Positions 51,953-60,410 of a stretch of DNA of 64,000 nt are shown piece after piece. How positions within the stretch are numbered: the first letter of the stretch is position 1; every line of letters starts with the position of its first letter. The position numbers and the translations under genes were made by a program. The notes under the pieces are model-generated. The model was not told where the DNA came from. It saw nothing but the letters and a program-made list of their open reading frames with translations, and searched no databases. Origin of the DNA: JAKAVN01 sp963734845 (GTDB lineage: Bacteria > Desulfobacterota > Binatia > Binatales > Binataceae); NCBI GenBank assembly GCA_963734845.1, contig CAVTIS010000010.1, positions 46,107-110,106 on the forward strand. Reading direction: 5' to 3'.

Positions 51953-52219
51953 TCAGTCTTCGCCGAACCGATCCTGGAACAGGCGCTCTATCGCGTCGAG
52001 CGCGGCGCGTGCGTCAGGGCCGTCGGCGCGCACCTTGAGCCGCGAGCCAATCGCCGCCCCGAGCATCATCAGATTGATCACGCTGCGGGCGTCGGCTTGG
52101 CCGTCTTTACCGACGATGGTCACCTTGGACTGGAAGGTACGCGCGGTTTCAGCCAGCTTGGTGGCAGCGCGTAAATGGAGCCCGAGACGGTTAACGACCT
52201 CCACTGTCCCCTCCAGCAC
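51953..52219 (-). CDS. HPr-family phosphocarrier protein
   Basis: An 88-residue HPr. With GTG 52219 as start, the phosphorylation residue falls at His15 (NRLGLHLRAA) and the regulatory serine at Ser46 (DARSVINLMML), exactly the canonical numbering, and GGAGGAG lies six bases upstream; upstream alternatives shift both. It would pass phosphate from enzyme I-Ntr to PtsN (44781). It is downstream of the DHH gene with a 94-base gap. Npr-type function is inferred because no sugar permease is nearby. Confidence 0.92.
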   Translation of the reverse strand: MLEGTVEVVNRLGLHLRAATKLAETARTFQSKVTIVGKDGQADARSVINLMMLGAAIGSRLKVRADGPDARAALDAIERLFQDRFGED

Positions 52220-52313
52220 GCTCATCTCCTCCACGATAGACGCTGGCAGAACGCGGGTAAACCTGGTGCGCGCAGCCGAGGCGCGCGCGTGACTTTCGCC
52301 CGTCGCGTACGGC

Positions 52314-53333
52314 TCAGTCGTGGTCGTCGTCCTTGTCGCCGCTGATTTGCGCTTCGAACAATTCGCGCAGGCGCGATTCGATGTCGCTGTCGCGGATGGT
52401 ATGTTCCTGCGCGCGCCAATCCTTGAGCGCGATCACCGCCTTGGACATATTGCGATGGCCGCCCGCGCTGCCTATCTCGCCGAAGAGCTTGCGCACAACT
52501 TCGCCTGCATTGCGCCGGCCGGTTCCATGATTGCGCACCGCGATCACCAGGTTACCCTCGAGCTTGCCCGACACCACCACCCACTCCACGCCCTCGAACT
52601 GCAGGCAGAAGTCCGCCATCTGCACGATCAGGTCGTCGCGCTCCACCCGGCCCAGATGCAGCAGGGCGACGCCATCGTGGACCTCGAAGCGGCGCATCAC
52701 GCGCGCCAGCACGCGGGCGAAGCGCGTCGGCAATTCGGGCCGGTCGATTTGGCGCAGCAGGTTGTAGTTGGCGTGCGGGTACAGATGGGTGAAGGCCTGC
52801 ATGTCACTGTCGGTCACCCGCCGCTTAAGCATGAGCGTGTCGCTGCGGATTCCGTAGAGCAGCGCCGTGGCCAGGCGCTCGCTTATCCGCTCGTCGGCGG
52901 CGACCAGGTACTCGGTCATGATGGTGGCGGTGGCGCCATAGCCGGGGCGCACGTCCTGGAAGGCGGCGTTGTTCGCCGCGTATCCCTGATGATGATCGAT
53001 AACGATATCGGCGCGGCGCAAGCGGCCGTTGAAATAGGGCGGCTGCACGTCGACCATCGCTACCCGGTCAAACGCGGCCAGTTCCTCGGTGTCGGCCGGC
53101 GCGATCTCGATCTCCAGCAGGTGCATCATGGTCTTGTTCTCCGGCCGCGTGACCGGAGTGAAGCTGAAGATCGGCGTGGTGAGCTTGTTGCGACCTAAAA
53201 GCGTGCGCAGCGCGATTGCGCTCGACATGGCGTCGGGGTCGGGATCGTCCTGCAGAAGGATGGCGACGCGGTCGCCCTCCGATACCAGGGCGCGCAATTC
53301 CTTGATTTTATGTTTTGTCAGATTGCCGTCCAT
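52314..53333 (-). CDS. DHH/DHHA1 family phosphoesterase, NrnA-like
   Basis: A 339-residue two-domain phosphoesterase. Metal motifs are QDDPDPDAMSSAIAL (residues 28-42), MVDVQPP, and IDHHQGY (DHH). The DHHA1 domain ends with GGHRNMSKA. Relatives degrade nano-RNAs, pAp or cyclic dinucleotide products. Motif I has Gln where NrnA has His, a pattern seen in one uncharacterised subgroup, so substrate is uncertain. The C-terminus is acidic. Same strand as HPr. Confidence 0.85.
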   Translation of the reverse strand: MDGNLTKHKIKELRALVSEGDRVAILLQDDPDPDAMSSAIALRTLLGRNKLTTPIFSFTPVTRPENKTMMHLLEIEIAPADTEELAAFDRVAMVDVQPPYFNGRLRRADIVIDHHQGYAANNAAFQDVRPGYGATATIMTEYLVAADERISERLATALLYGIRSDTLMLKRRVTDSDMQAFTHLYPHANYNLLRQIDRPELPTRFARVLARVMRRFEVHDGVALLHLGRVERDDLIVQMADFCLQFEGVEWVVVSGKLEGNLVIAVRNHGTGRRNAGEVVRKLFGEIGSAGGHRNMSKAVIALKDWRAQEHTIRDSDIESRLRELFEAQISGDKDDDHD

Positions 53334-53668
53334 GAAGCGGAAAAATCTCGTCCCTTGGGCCTAAATCAATTCGCGAGCCTGCGGCGGTTCAGCCAATCTA
53401 TCTCTTTTTCGTCCTGCCCCGTTCGTCCTTCCGCGCCCGTCCCTGCGCCCTGTGGGGTCGAGCGCCGCGCCCCATTACGGATGCCGCCGGAGGCTCCAGT
53501 GGTCCTCATCGGCTACTCATCGGATCTTCATCGGATCGGATCTTGGCCGTTTGAGGTAGTATGTAGGCGAAGATTTTGCCGGGGCGGCCACTGAACTGGA
53601 GAGAACTCTGTAACACGCTCCCCCGCCCCTATCAATGATATAACCATTGGACGTCTGTGTGCCCTCCG
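53334..53668. other. Intergenic region between divergent DHH and zinc-protein genes
   Basis: About 335 bases with a short direct repeat of catcggatc-type units at 53507-53540. No RNA gene, hairpin terminator or clear promoter could be supported. Confidence 0.4.
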
Positions 53669-53881
53669 ATGAGCGAACAAAGTTGCGAAATCTGCCGGCG
53701 TCCGATAAACGAATGGTTCCTGCACCTGGCCGTCGAAGACCGCGCGGGGTTTAGCCAAGACGCCTTTATTTGTGCCAATTGCGGCGTTAAATTGCGCCTG
53801 GCCTCGGAAAAGAACCGCGACCTTCAGATCGATCCCTGGCTGCATGAGGCGCTCGCGCGTGTGCTTAAGGGCAAGATATGA
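53669..53881 (+). CDS. Small zinc-ribbon-like protein
   Basis: A 70-residue protein with two Cys-x2-Cys pairs, CEIC at residues 6-9 and CANC about 30 residues later, consistent with one structural zinc. Between them is a WFLHLAVEDRAG segment and after them a helical C-terminus. ATG 53669 begins the conserved part; GTG 53657 is possible. It precedes lysS by 88 bases on the same strand. Function unknown; a nucleic-acid or translation role is only suggested by context. Confidence 0.55.
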   Translation: MSEQSCEICRRPINEWFLHLAVEDRAGFSQDAFICANCGVKLRLASEKNRDLQIDPWLHEALARVLKGKI

Positions 53882-53969
53882 TCCTGCTAAGGCCAAAAAC
53901 TTCGGCAAATCAAGGACTTTTATCGGGGACATGGATTTCGTCGGGTGATGCCGCTGGAGACGATGATTG

Positions 53970-55583
53970 ATGGCGCCCGGCGAGCGCACCGAACTCGACC
54001 TTTGGCCGTATGAAGAGGCCCGCCGGCTCGCCGAGCGGGTCAGCGGTTACCCGCCTGAGCGCGAAGTAATCTTCGAAAGCGGCTTCGGTCCTTCGGGTCT
54101 GCCGCATCTGGGCACGATGGGCGAGATTTTGCGCCCCGCCTACGTCCAGCATGCCTTCAAAGTGCTCGGCCAAGCCGATTCCAAAAACGCCGCGTTTCGC
54201 CGTCCAAGCCGCCTCATCGTTTTCATCGACGACATGGACGGCCTGCGCAAAGTCCCCGAAAGCGTTCCCAACCGCGAGGCGACCGCGCGCTTTTTGGGCC
54301 AGCCGGTATCACGAATTCCCGACCCCTTCGGCGAGTGCCATCCAAGCTTCGCCGCGCACATGATCGGGCTGCTCGGAAAATTTCTCGAACCGGTCGAGGT
54401 CACCTACGACCTGATGCGCTCGAGCGAGATGTACGCGAGCGGCCGCTTCGACGATGCGCTCCGGCTGATCCTCGCCAAGCACGCCGAGATCATCCGTATC
54501 GTCACGCCGACGCTGCGCGAGGAGAACCGCGCCGGATGGTCGCCCGTGATGCCGCTTTGTCCCGCCTGCGGACAAATCAACTCGACCCTGGTGACCGCGT
54601 ACCATCCCGAACGCGCCGCCGTGGAGTTCTCCTGCGAGCGCACCTTCGGCGGCGCCCAGGGATGCGGCTTCAAGGGCGAGCAGAGCGTGCTCGGCGGCAA
54701 GGCCAAGGTGCAGTGGAAAGTCGATTGGGCGCTCAGATGGTACGTGCTGAACGTCGACTACGAACTCTACGGCAAGGACCTGATAGATTCGGCGCGGCTT
54801 TCGGGCCAGATCCTGCGTCTGCTCGGCGGCCGGCCGCCGCTCGGCTTCGCCTTCGAGATGTATCTCGACGAGGAGGGGCACAAGGTTTCGAAGTCGATCG
54901 GCCGCGGCGTCGGGGTCGAGCAGTGGCGGCGCTACGCGCCGATCGAGGTCCTGAAGTATTTTCTGATTCTGAATCCGCGGCGCGCGCGCAAGCTATTCCT
55001 GGAGTCGATTCCGCAGTACACCGACGAATATATCGACGCGTTGCGCGCCTGGAGCGCGGCGGATGAAAGCGCACGGCGCAACTCGCCGCTGGAGTTTGTG
55101 CTGCAGAGCCAAAGCGCACGGCGTTTCAACTCGACGCTCAGCTTTGGCCTCGTGATGAACCTGGTCGCAGCGCTCGGCACTGGCGAGCGCGAGCTTATCT
55201 GGCGCTACCTGGTGCATTACGATCCCGCGATCGAGGGCGACCCGGAGACCGCGCGGCTCACGCGCGATCTGATGGAGTGTGCGCTCAATTTCTACCGCGA
55301 CTTTATCGAGCCAGCCAAGTTTCACTACACGCCCAGCGACGGCGAGCGCGAGCAATTGCGCGCGCTTAGCGCGTGGCTCGCGGAAAACGGCGCGGCCGGC
55401 GCCGAGGAGATCGAAAAAGCGATCTACGAACTCGGTCGCCAGCACTACGACAAGCCGGGCAAGATTTTTCCGCTACTCTACCGCGTGCTCCTGGGTCAGG
55501 AACGCGGACCGCGCCTGGGCGTTTTCATTCGTCTCACCACGCCCGCGCGGGTGGCCGAAATCGTCGACGCCCGGCTCGCCTGA
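53970..55583 (+). CDS. lysS: Lysyl-tRNA synthetase, class I
   Basis: Charges tRNA-Lys. The 537-residue protein has the class I nucleotide-binding motif PHLGT (residues 45-49, HIGH box) and KVSKS (residues 305-309, KMSKS box), with zinc-ligand cysteines C197, C200, C222 and C232 in the insert. Class I LysRS is typical of archaea and only some bacteria, unlike the common class II enzyme. ATG 53970 follows GGAG; a TTG lies one codon earlier. No class II lysS is seen in the window. Confidence 0.94.
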   Translation: MAPGERTELDLWPYEEARRLAERVSGYPPEREVIFESGFGPSGLPHLGTMGEILRPAYVQHAFKVLGQADSKNAAFRRPSRLIVFIDDMDGLRKVPESVPNREATARFLGQPVSRIPDPFGECHPSFAAHMIGLLGKFLEPVEVTYDLMRSSEMYASGRFDDALRLILAKHAEIIRIVTPTLREENRAGWSPVMPLCPACGQINSTLVTAYHPERAAVEFSCERTFGGAQGCGFKGEQSVLGGKAKVQWKVDWALRWYVLNVDYELYGKDLIDSARLSGQILRLLGGRPPLGFAFEMYLDEEGHKVSKSIGRGVGVEQWRRYAPIEVLKYFLILNPRRARKLFLESIPQYTDEYIDALRAWSAADESARRNSPLEFVLQSQSARRFNSTLSFGLVMNLVAALGTGERELIWRYLVHYDPAIEGDPETARLTRDLMECALNFYRDFIEPAKFHYTPSDGEREQLRALSAWLAENGAAGAEEIEKAIYELGRQHYDKPGKIFPLLYRVLLGQERGPRLGVFIRLTTPARVAEIVDARLA

Positions 55584-55615
55584 TCCACAGCGCTCGGCCG
55601 ATTGCGCGCGCCCGC

Positions 55616-56731
55616 TCAAAGGGTCGGCATCCAATAACCGCCGCGGTCTATGGTGCTGAGGTGCGAGCCGTCGGCCACCACGATGTCGGCGACGTCGGCG
55701 CTAATAACCGACACGCCAACGATGTCGGCGTTGGTCGGTGATTTGATTTGCTGCCATCGCTTGCCGTCGGTCGTGAGCAGGATCGTGCCGTGGCGTCCAA
55801 CTACCCAGCACACCGTGTTTGACGATGCCTGGCCGGCCAACAAATCCGCTTTCACGCCGCTGCCTAGTTGCTGCCAGCTTTTTTGGTCGGTCCAGCGGAA
55901 GATTGTTCCGGAATCTTCGAGCGCCCAGATAACCGTGCGATCCGGCGATGAAACCAACACGGATCGCGCCGCTGAAGTTGGAGCCGGCGGCGCGCTCGCG
56001 CTTTCAACCTTCGCTCGAGGCGCCGAAACGGCGGCGGGCGCCGCAGGAATCCGATCCGCCGGCGCTGGCGGGCCGTACTGGAGGCCACGCGCAGAAGCGA
56101 TCGCGGCCACTTTAGTCCGATTCTGTGTCTGCGCTGAGGACGAAGACTTCCCGGAAGCATCCGCGGGCGCGCGTCTGTGCCGCGCGGCTTGCTTGCGGCT
56201 CGGCGAGGCCGGCGGCAGGGCGAGCGGTTGTTGCAGTTCGCTGTTGATGCTCGCGGTGGGAGCCGGAGTAGGCGCCAGGTTCGAAGCAGCCGCGGTCGAT
56301 TCAACTGCCGCAGTCGGTTCAGACGCGTGCGCAGATGCGTCAGGCGTCGCGCTCGCCAGCTCGGCCGGGGTGGCACTTGCGCGCGGGGCCCCGGTCGAGT
56401 TCGCGGATGCGGCCGGGGTCGCGTTTGCAGATGGGGCCGGGACCGCGTTCAGTTTATCGGCACCATCGCCCGGCCACATCGTGGCCATCTCGTCGCTTAA
56501 GAACGGCACGCTAACGCCCCGTACGTGCAGGATTGTAATAAAGACAATTGCCGCTATCGCAACGAACGCCAGGCATAGCAGCGCGACGGCCCATGCGCGG
56601 CGGCGCCGCGGACGACTCGCGTGTGCCGGCACGGCGATCGCCTCGGACGGCGGGGCTGCCGGTTCCGACGTGTCAAGCGCGGTCTTTACCGCGCTCGAAA
56701 ACTGATCTTCGATATCTTTATTCAGCGCCAA
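55616..56731 (-). CDS. Membrane-anchored protein with Ala/Pro linker and beta-propeller-like C-terminus
   Basis: A 371-residue protein: cytoplasmic N-terminus (residues 1-45), a transmembrane helix AVALLCLAFVAIAAIVFITIL, about 190 residues of Ala/Pro/Ser linker, then a 110-residue C-terminal domain with repeated Trp-containing blades (VIWALEDSGTIFRWTDQKSW, VCWVVGRHGTILLTTDGKRW). The blades resemble BNR/Ycf48-like repeats seen in regulators linked to anti-sigma proteins. TTG 56731 with GAGG upstream is my choice. It could sense or bind an extracytoplasmic ligand. No exact family. Confidence 0.6.
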   Translation of the reverse strand: MALNKDIEDQFSSAVKTALDTSEPAAPPSEAIAVPAHASRPRRRRAWAVALLCLAFVAIAAIVFITILHVRGVSVPFLSDEMATMWPGDGADKLNAVPAPSANATPAASANSTGAPRASATPAELASATPDASAHASEPTAAVESTAAASNLAPTPAPTASINSELQQPLALPPASPSRKQAARHRRAPADASGKSSSSAQTQNRTKVAAIASARGLQYGPPAPADRIPAAPAAVSAPRAKVESASAPPAPTSAARSVLVSSPDRTVIWALEDSGTIFRWTDQKSWQQLGSGVKADLLAGQASSNTVCWVVGRHGTILLTTDGKRWQQIKSPTNADIVGVSVISADVADIVVADGSHLSTIDRGGYWMPTL

Positions 56732-56887
56732 GTCTGGCCTCGGACACGATGGAAAAAAACTAGACAAGGCAGGTGTGGGAATTCAGGTAGCGCACCTGCA
56801 CAGACGGAGCAAGCCCGATACTCTCACTAATCCACTGGTCCTCCGAAGCGGCAGCCAACCTATCGCGAATCCGGGGTTCCAAATCAT

Positions 56888-58075
56888 TCAGATGAATTCG
56901 GCGAATACCGAGTCGGCGAGTTCCAGGCCTCGCTCGCTCAGATAAATCCGCCCTGCGCCGCGAACCAGCAGATCGCCCTCGAACAGGCGCGCCGTCCGTG
57001 CGCCGAAAACGCTGTCGAAGCTCTCGCCGAAGCGCGCCTCGAATTCGGTCAGAGCAAATCCGTCGCGCAGTCGCAGATTCAAAAACACGAACTCGCCGCG
57101 CGCGCTCCCGCGATCGACCGTTTCGCCGCCCGCCTCCGCAAAACCGCCCTTGAGCGCCTGCTCGACGTAACGCACGGGCATCCGCTCGTTCCACCATCGC
57201 CGCCCGCCGCCACTCGTGTCGTCGCGAGCAAAGCTGTGCGCTCCGGCGCCGAGGCCCAGGTAACTCTCCAGCCGCCAATAGCTAAGGTTATGCCGCGCCT
57301 CGTGACCGGGCGCCGCGTAGTTGGAAATTTCGTACATCTTATAGCCACGCCGCGGCAGTTCCGCGCGCACCGCGGCATAGAATTCGGCCTGCCGGTCGGA
57401 GTCGATCGGCCGGATGCGCCCGCGCTTCATCTCGGTGAAGAACGCAGTGCCTTCTTCGAAAGTCAGGTTGTAGGCCGAGATATGGTCGGGGCCGAGCGCC
57501 GCGGCCTCCGCAATGTCGTTGAGCGTCTCATCGATGCTCTGGCCGGGGACCGCAAAAATGAGATCGAGGTTGAGGCGCTCGAAGCCTGCGCGATGCGCGA
57601 GCCGCACCGCCTCGCGCGTCTCAGCGGCGCCGTGAATTCGGCCGAGAAACCTCAGCCGCGCGTCGTTGAACGATTGCGCGCCGAAGCTGATTCGATTAAT
57701 CCCGGCGGCGCGCATCCCGGCCAGCTTCGCGGCGTCGACCGTCCCCGGATTCGCTTCCAGTGTGACCTCGGAGCCACTTTCGAGGCCGAAGTTGCGCTCG
57801 GCCGCGGCCAGCACCGCCGCGATCGATTCCGGGCGAAAGAGCGACGGCGTGCCGCCGCCAAAAAAGATCGTCTTGAGCCGCCGCCCCGCCCACGGAGTTT
57901 CACCGGCCCGGCGTTCGATCTCGGCGACGAGTGCGCGGACGTAATCGTCCTCGGGCCAACTCGCGACGGCGTGCGAGTTGAAGTCGCAATACGGGCACTT
58001 GGATTGGCAGTACGGGATGTGCAGGTAGAGCGAAAAGGCCTTCGCTACGTTGCTATTGTCGTTCTCGGTGAGCAT
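56888..58075 (-). CDS. hemW: Radical SAM heme chaperone HemW
   Basis: A 395-residue radical-SAM protein with the cluster motif CQSKCPYC (Cx3Cx2C) after HIPY near residue 20, the FFGGGTPSLF segment, and a HemN-C-type C-terminal domain. HemW inserts heme into respiratory enzymes rather than acting as coproporphyrinogen dehydrogenase; the lack of the extra HemN N-terminal region supports HemW. Length normal. Cytoplasmic or membrane-associated. It precedes the TTG-start gene above by 156 bases on the same strand. Confidence 0.93.
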   Translation of the reverse strand: MLTENDNSNVAKAFSLYLHIPYCQSKCPYCDFNSHAVASWPEDDYVRALVAEIERRAGETPWAGRRLKTIFFGGGTPSLFRPESIAAVLAAAERNFGLESGSEVTLEANPGTVDAAKLAGMRAAGINRISFGAQSFNDARLRFLGRIHGAAETREAVRLAHRAGFERLNLDLIFAVPGQSIDETLNDIAEAAALGPDHISAYNLTFEEGTAFFTEMKRGRIRPIDSDRQAEFYAAVRAELPRRGYKMYEISNYAAPGHEARHNLSYWRLESYLGLGAGAHSFARDDTSGGGRRWWNERMPVRYVEQALKGGFAEAGGETVDRGSARGEFVFLNLRLRDGFALTEFEARFGESFDSVFGARTARLFEGDLLVRGAGRIYLSERGLELADSVFAEFI

Positions 58076-58123
58076 CGCAGGCCGTTCCGGCCCTGCACAA
58101 AGCTTATGCCTGCGGGATGCGCC

Positions 58124-58444
58124 TTACCACGGGGCGGCGATGAAGAACGGCGCGAGCGCTTGCACGATCGCGCCCAGCGGCTTCGCGATCGGCGGCGGCA
58201 GACAAGCCGCGACCGCGGCGAACGCCTCGATCCCGGCTTTGCGTTCGACGGGCGGCCGCCGGTTCCACAGGTAGACAAACATCTCGTAGCCGAAATACAC
58301 CAGCAGCCCAATCAGAACGAAGTCGTCGATGATGACGACGATCTTCCGCACCAGGCCATGCGGCAACAGCCAGATCGCGAGGCGCGCGACCAGGGCGAAG
58401 ATCACGATCGCCGCAACCACCGCGCTCGCATGATGGACCAGCAA
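58124..58444 (-). CDS. Small membrane protein, hypothetical, start uncertain
   Basis: A 106-residue protein with two hydrophobic segments (SAVVAAIVIFALVARLAIWLL and IVVIIDDFVLIGLLVYFGYE) separated by a basic loop, and a third weak segment near the C-terminus. The first codon is TTG 58444 without a ribosome site. The frame stays open about 40 codons upstream (…DRFDIEQWVNFDAIQ) without ATG, GTG or a good TTG, so the true start may be unusual. It is followed by hemW after 48 bases. Confidence 0.5.
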   Translation of the reverse strand: MLVHHASAVVAAIVIFALVARLAIWLLPHGLVRKIVVIIDDFVLIGLLVYFGYEMFVYLWNRRPPVERKAGIEAFAAVAACLPPPIAKPLGAIVQALAPFFIAAPW

Positions 58445-58796
58445 CTGGATCGCGTCGAAGTTGACCCATTGCTCGATATCGAAACGGTCCGGTGACGTAG
58501 TATCGCTGACCGCGAACGTAGCTGCCCTCCCTGGCGTATTGTCGGCCGCGCCGAATTCACGAGCTTAGACGCGCCCGCCGGGCGGCACAAGCAAGCACGA
58601 GCCTGGGCGGCGATACAGCTTCAGCCGTCATCGGTTGCGATGACAAGGGTTTAGGCGAGTAAGTATCGCGCACCGCCTATAAGCTGCGCCGGCGCGCCGC
58701 TATACTCTAGCGCGACGCCCTAAAGGAGCGCGCTGCAACATCGTAACCGGCTCGCACAATCAGGAAGCGGCGCCCCCGCCGCATGCCGCCGCGCCG
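58445..58796. other. Intergenic and leader region upstream of murJ
   Basis: Holds the putative extension of the small membrane protein frame and the murJ leader. TATACT at 58701-58706 could be a -10 element and AAAGGAG at 58722-58728 a ribosome site, but the first in-frame codon after it is ATC 58740, not a canonical start. No RNA gene seen. Confidence 0.35.
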
Positions 58797-60410
58797 GTGG
58801 ATTCTGCCGCGGGCCGGCCGCTCGCCGCGCGCCTGGGTCCCAACCTGGCATGGCTGGTCGCGTCCGGTATCCTGCTGAGCCGTATCGCCGGCCTCGTGCG
58901 CGAGAGCGTCTTCGCGCACTACCTCGGCAACTCCGACGCCGCCGACGCCTTCAAGGCCGGCATCCGCATCCCCAACATCCTGCAAAACCTTTTCGGCGAG
59001 GGCGTGCTCTCGGCCTCCTTCATCCCGGTCTACAGCAAGCTCTTGAGCGAGGGCGACGAGGAGACGGCCGCGACGCTGGCGTGGAGCGTTGGCGCGCTGC
59101 TCGCGCTGGGGGTTTCGATTCTGGTCGCGCTCGGAGTGTGGGCGACGCCGTGGCTGATCGCAGTGATCGCTCCGGGGTTCTCGGGAGACAAGCGCGAATT
59201 GACGGTCACGCTGGTGCGGATTTTTTTTCCCGGCGCCGGGCTGCTGGTGCTGTCGGCGTGGTGCCTCGGTGTGCTCAACAGCCATCATCGCTTCTTCGCC
59301 TCCTATACCGCGCCGGTCGCATGGAACCTCGTGATCATCGGCGCGCTCGTAATCTACGGACCGCGCCGGTCGCAGGATCGGCTCGTGATCGACCTCGCGT
59401 GGAGCGCGGTGATTGGCGCACTGGCGCAGATCGCGGTGCAGGCGCCGCAAACTTTGCGCCTGGTCGGCAGGATGCGGATCGATTTCGCCCGCACGCGCAC
59501 GGCCTTGAACACCGTCTTTCGCAATCTCACCCCGGTCGTCGCCGGCCGCGGCGCAAGCCAGATTTCCGGCTACGTCGACAACCTGCTCGCGAGCCTTCTG
59601 CCGACCGGAGCGGTCTCGGCGCTCAGTTACGCGAGCATCCTGTACCTGCTCCCGATAAGCCTGTTCGGAATGTCGGTCGCGGCGGCCGAGTTGCCGAGCA
59701 TGTCGCGCGCGGCCGGCACCTTCGAGGAAATCTCGCAGCTTTTGCGAGCGCGCCTGGACGCGGGCCTCAGGCAGATCGCCTTTCTGGTGGTGCCATCGGC
59801 GGCGGCGTTTCTGTTTCTCGGCGACGTGGTCGCGGCGCTCATCTTCCAGTCGGGCAGCTTCACCCATCGCGACGCGATCTACGTCTGGGCGGTGCTGGCC
59901 GGGTCGGCGGTAGGGATGCTGGCGGCGACGATGGGCCGGCTGTACAACTCGGCCTTTTACGCGCTGGAGGATACGCGCACTCCGCTTAAATTCGCGCTGG
60001 TCCGTTTCACGCTGACCCTGGTGTTTGGATATCTGTGCGCGATTCCGTTGCCGCCCGCTTTGGGAATCGCCCAGCGATGGGGCGTGGCGGGCCTGACCGC
60101 GTCGGCCGGAGTCGCCGCATGGGTCGAATTTGCGCTGCTGCGATGGAAACTCAATTCAAGAATAGGCCGCACCGGATTGAAACGCGCGTTGGTGGCGCAG
60201 TTGTGGGCGCTCGCGCTGGTGGCGAGCGCGGTCGGATGGGCGGTGAAACTTGGGATGGGGCATGCCGGGCCGCGCCTGATGGCGCTGGCGGTGCTGCCCG
60301 CGTTCGGCGCGGTCTATCTCGGTCTCGCGTGGTGGATGCGGCTACCGGAGCTTGAGCGCGCGACCGGCTACCTTGCCGCGCGGCTTGGGCTTCGCTCGCT
60401 TAAGCGCTAG
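58797..60410 (+). CDS. murJ: Lipid II flippase MurJ
   Basis: A 537-residue MOP-superfamily transporter with about 14 helices that moves lipid II across the inner membrane. The N-terminal SRIAGLVRESVFAHYLGNSD and AFKAGIRIPNILQNLFGEGV motif and the following SASFIPVYSKLL are typical MurJ (MviN). GTG 58797 lacks a good ribosome site; the frame is open upstream to 58740 without an ATG. Its 3' end overlaps the convergent hldE by 69 bases. Confidence 0.92.
   Translation: MDSAAGRPLAARLGPNLAWLVASGILLSRIAGLVRESVFAHYLGNSDAADAFKAGIRIPNILQNLFGEGVLSASFIPVYSKLLSEGDEETAATLAWSVGALLALGVSILVALGVWATPWLIAVIAPGFSGDKRELTVTLVRIFFPGAGLLVLSAWCLGVLNSHHRFFASYTAPVAWNLVIIGALVIYGPRRSQDRLVIDLAWSAVIGALAQIAVQAPQTLRLVGRMRIDFARTRTALNTVFRNLTPVVAGRGASQISGYVDNLLASLLPTGAVSALSYASILYLLPISLFGMSVAAAELPSMSRAAGTFEEISQLLRARLDAGLRQIAFLVVPSAAAFLFLGDVVAALIFQSGSFTHRDAIYVWAVLAGSAVGMLAATMGRLYNSAFYALEDTRTPLKFALVRFTLTLVFGYLCAIPLPPALGIAQRWGVAGLTASAGVAAWVEFALLRWKLNSRIGRTGLKRALVAQLWALALVASAVGWAVKLGMGHAGPRLMALAVLPAFGAVYLGLAWWMRLPELERATGYLAARLGLRSLKR

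Noticed and set aside
57236..58495. 419-codon plus-strand ORF opposite hemW
   Set aside because: Arg/His-rich shadow frame; hemW on the minus strand has all catalytic motifs.
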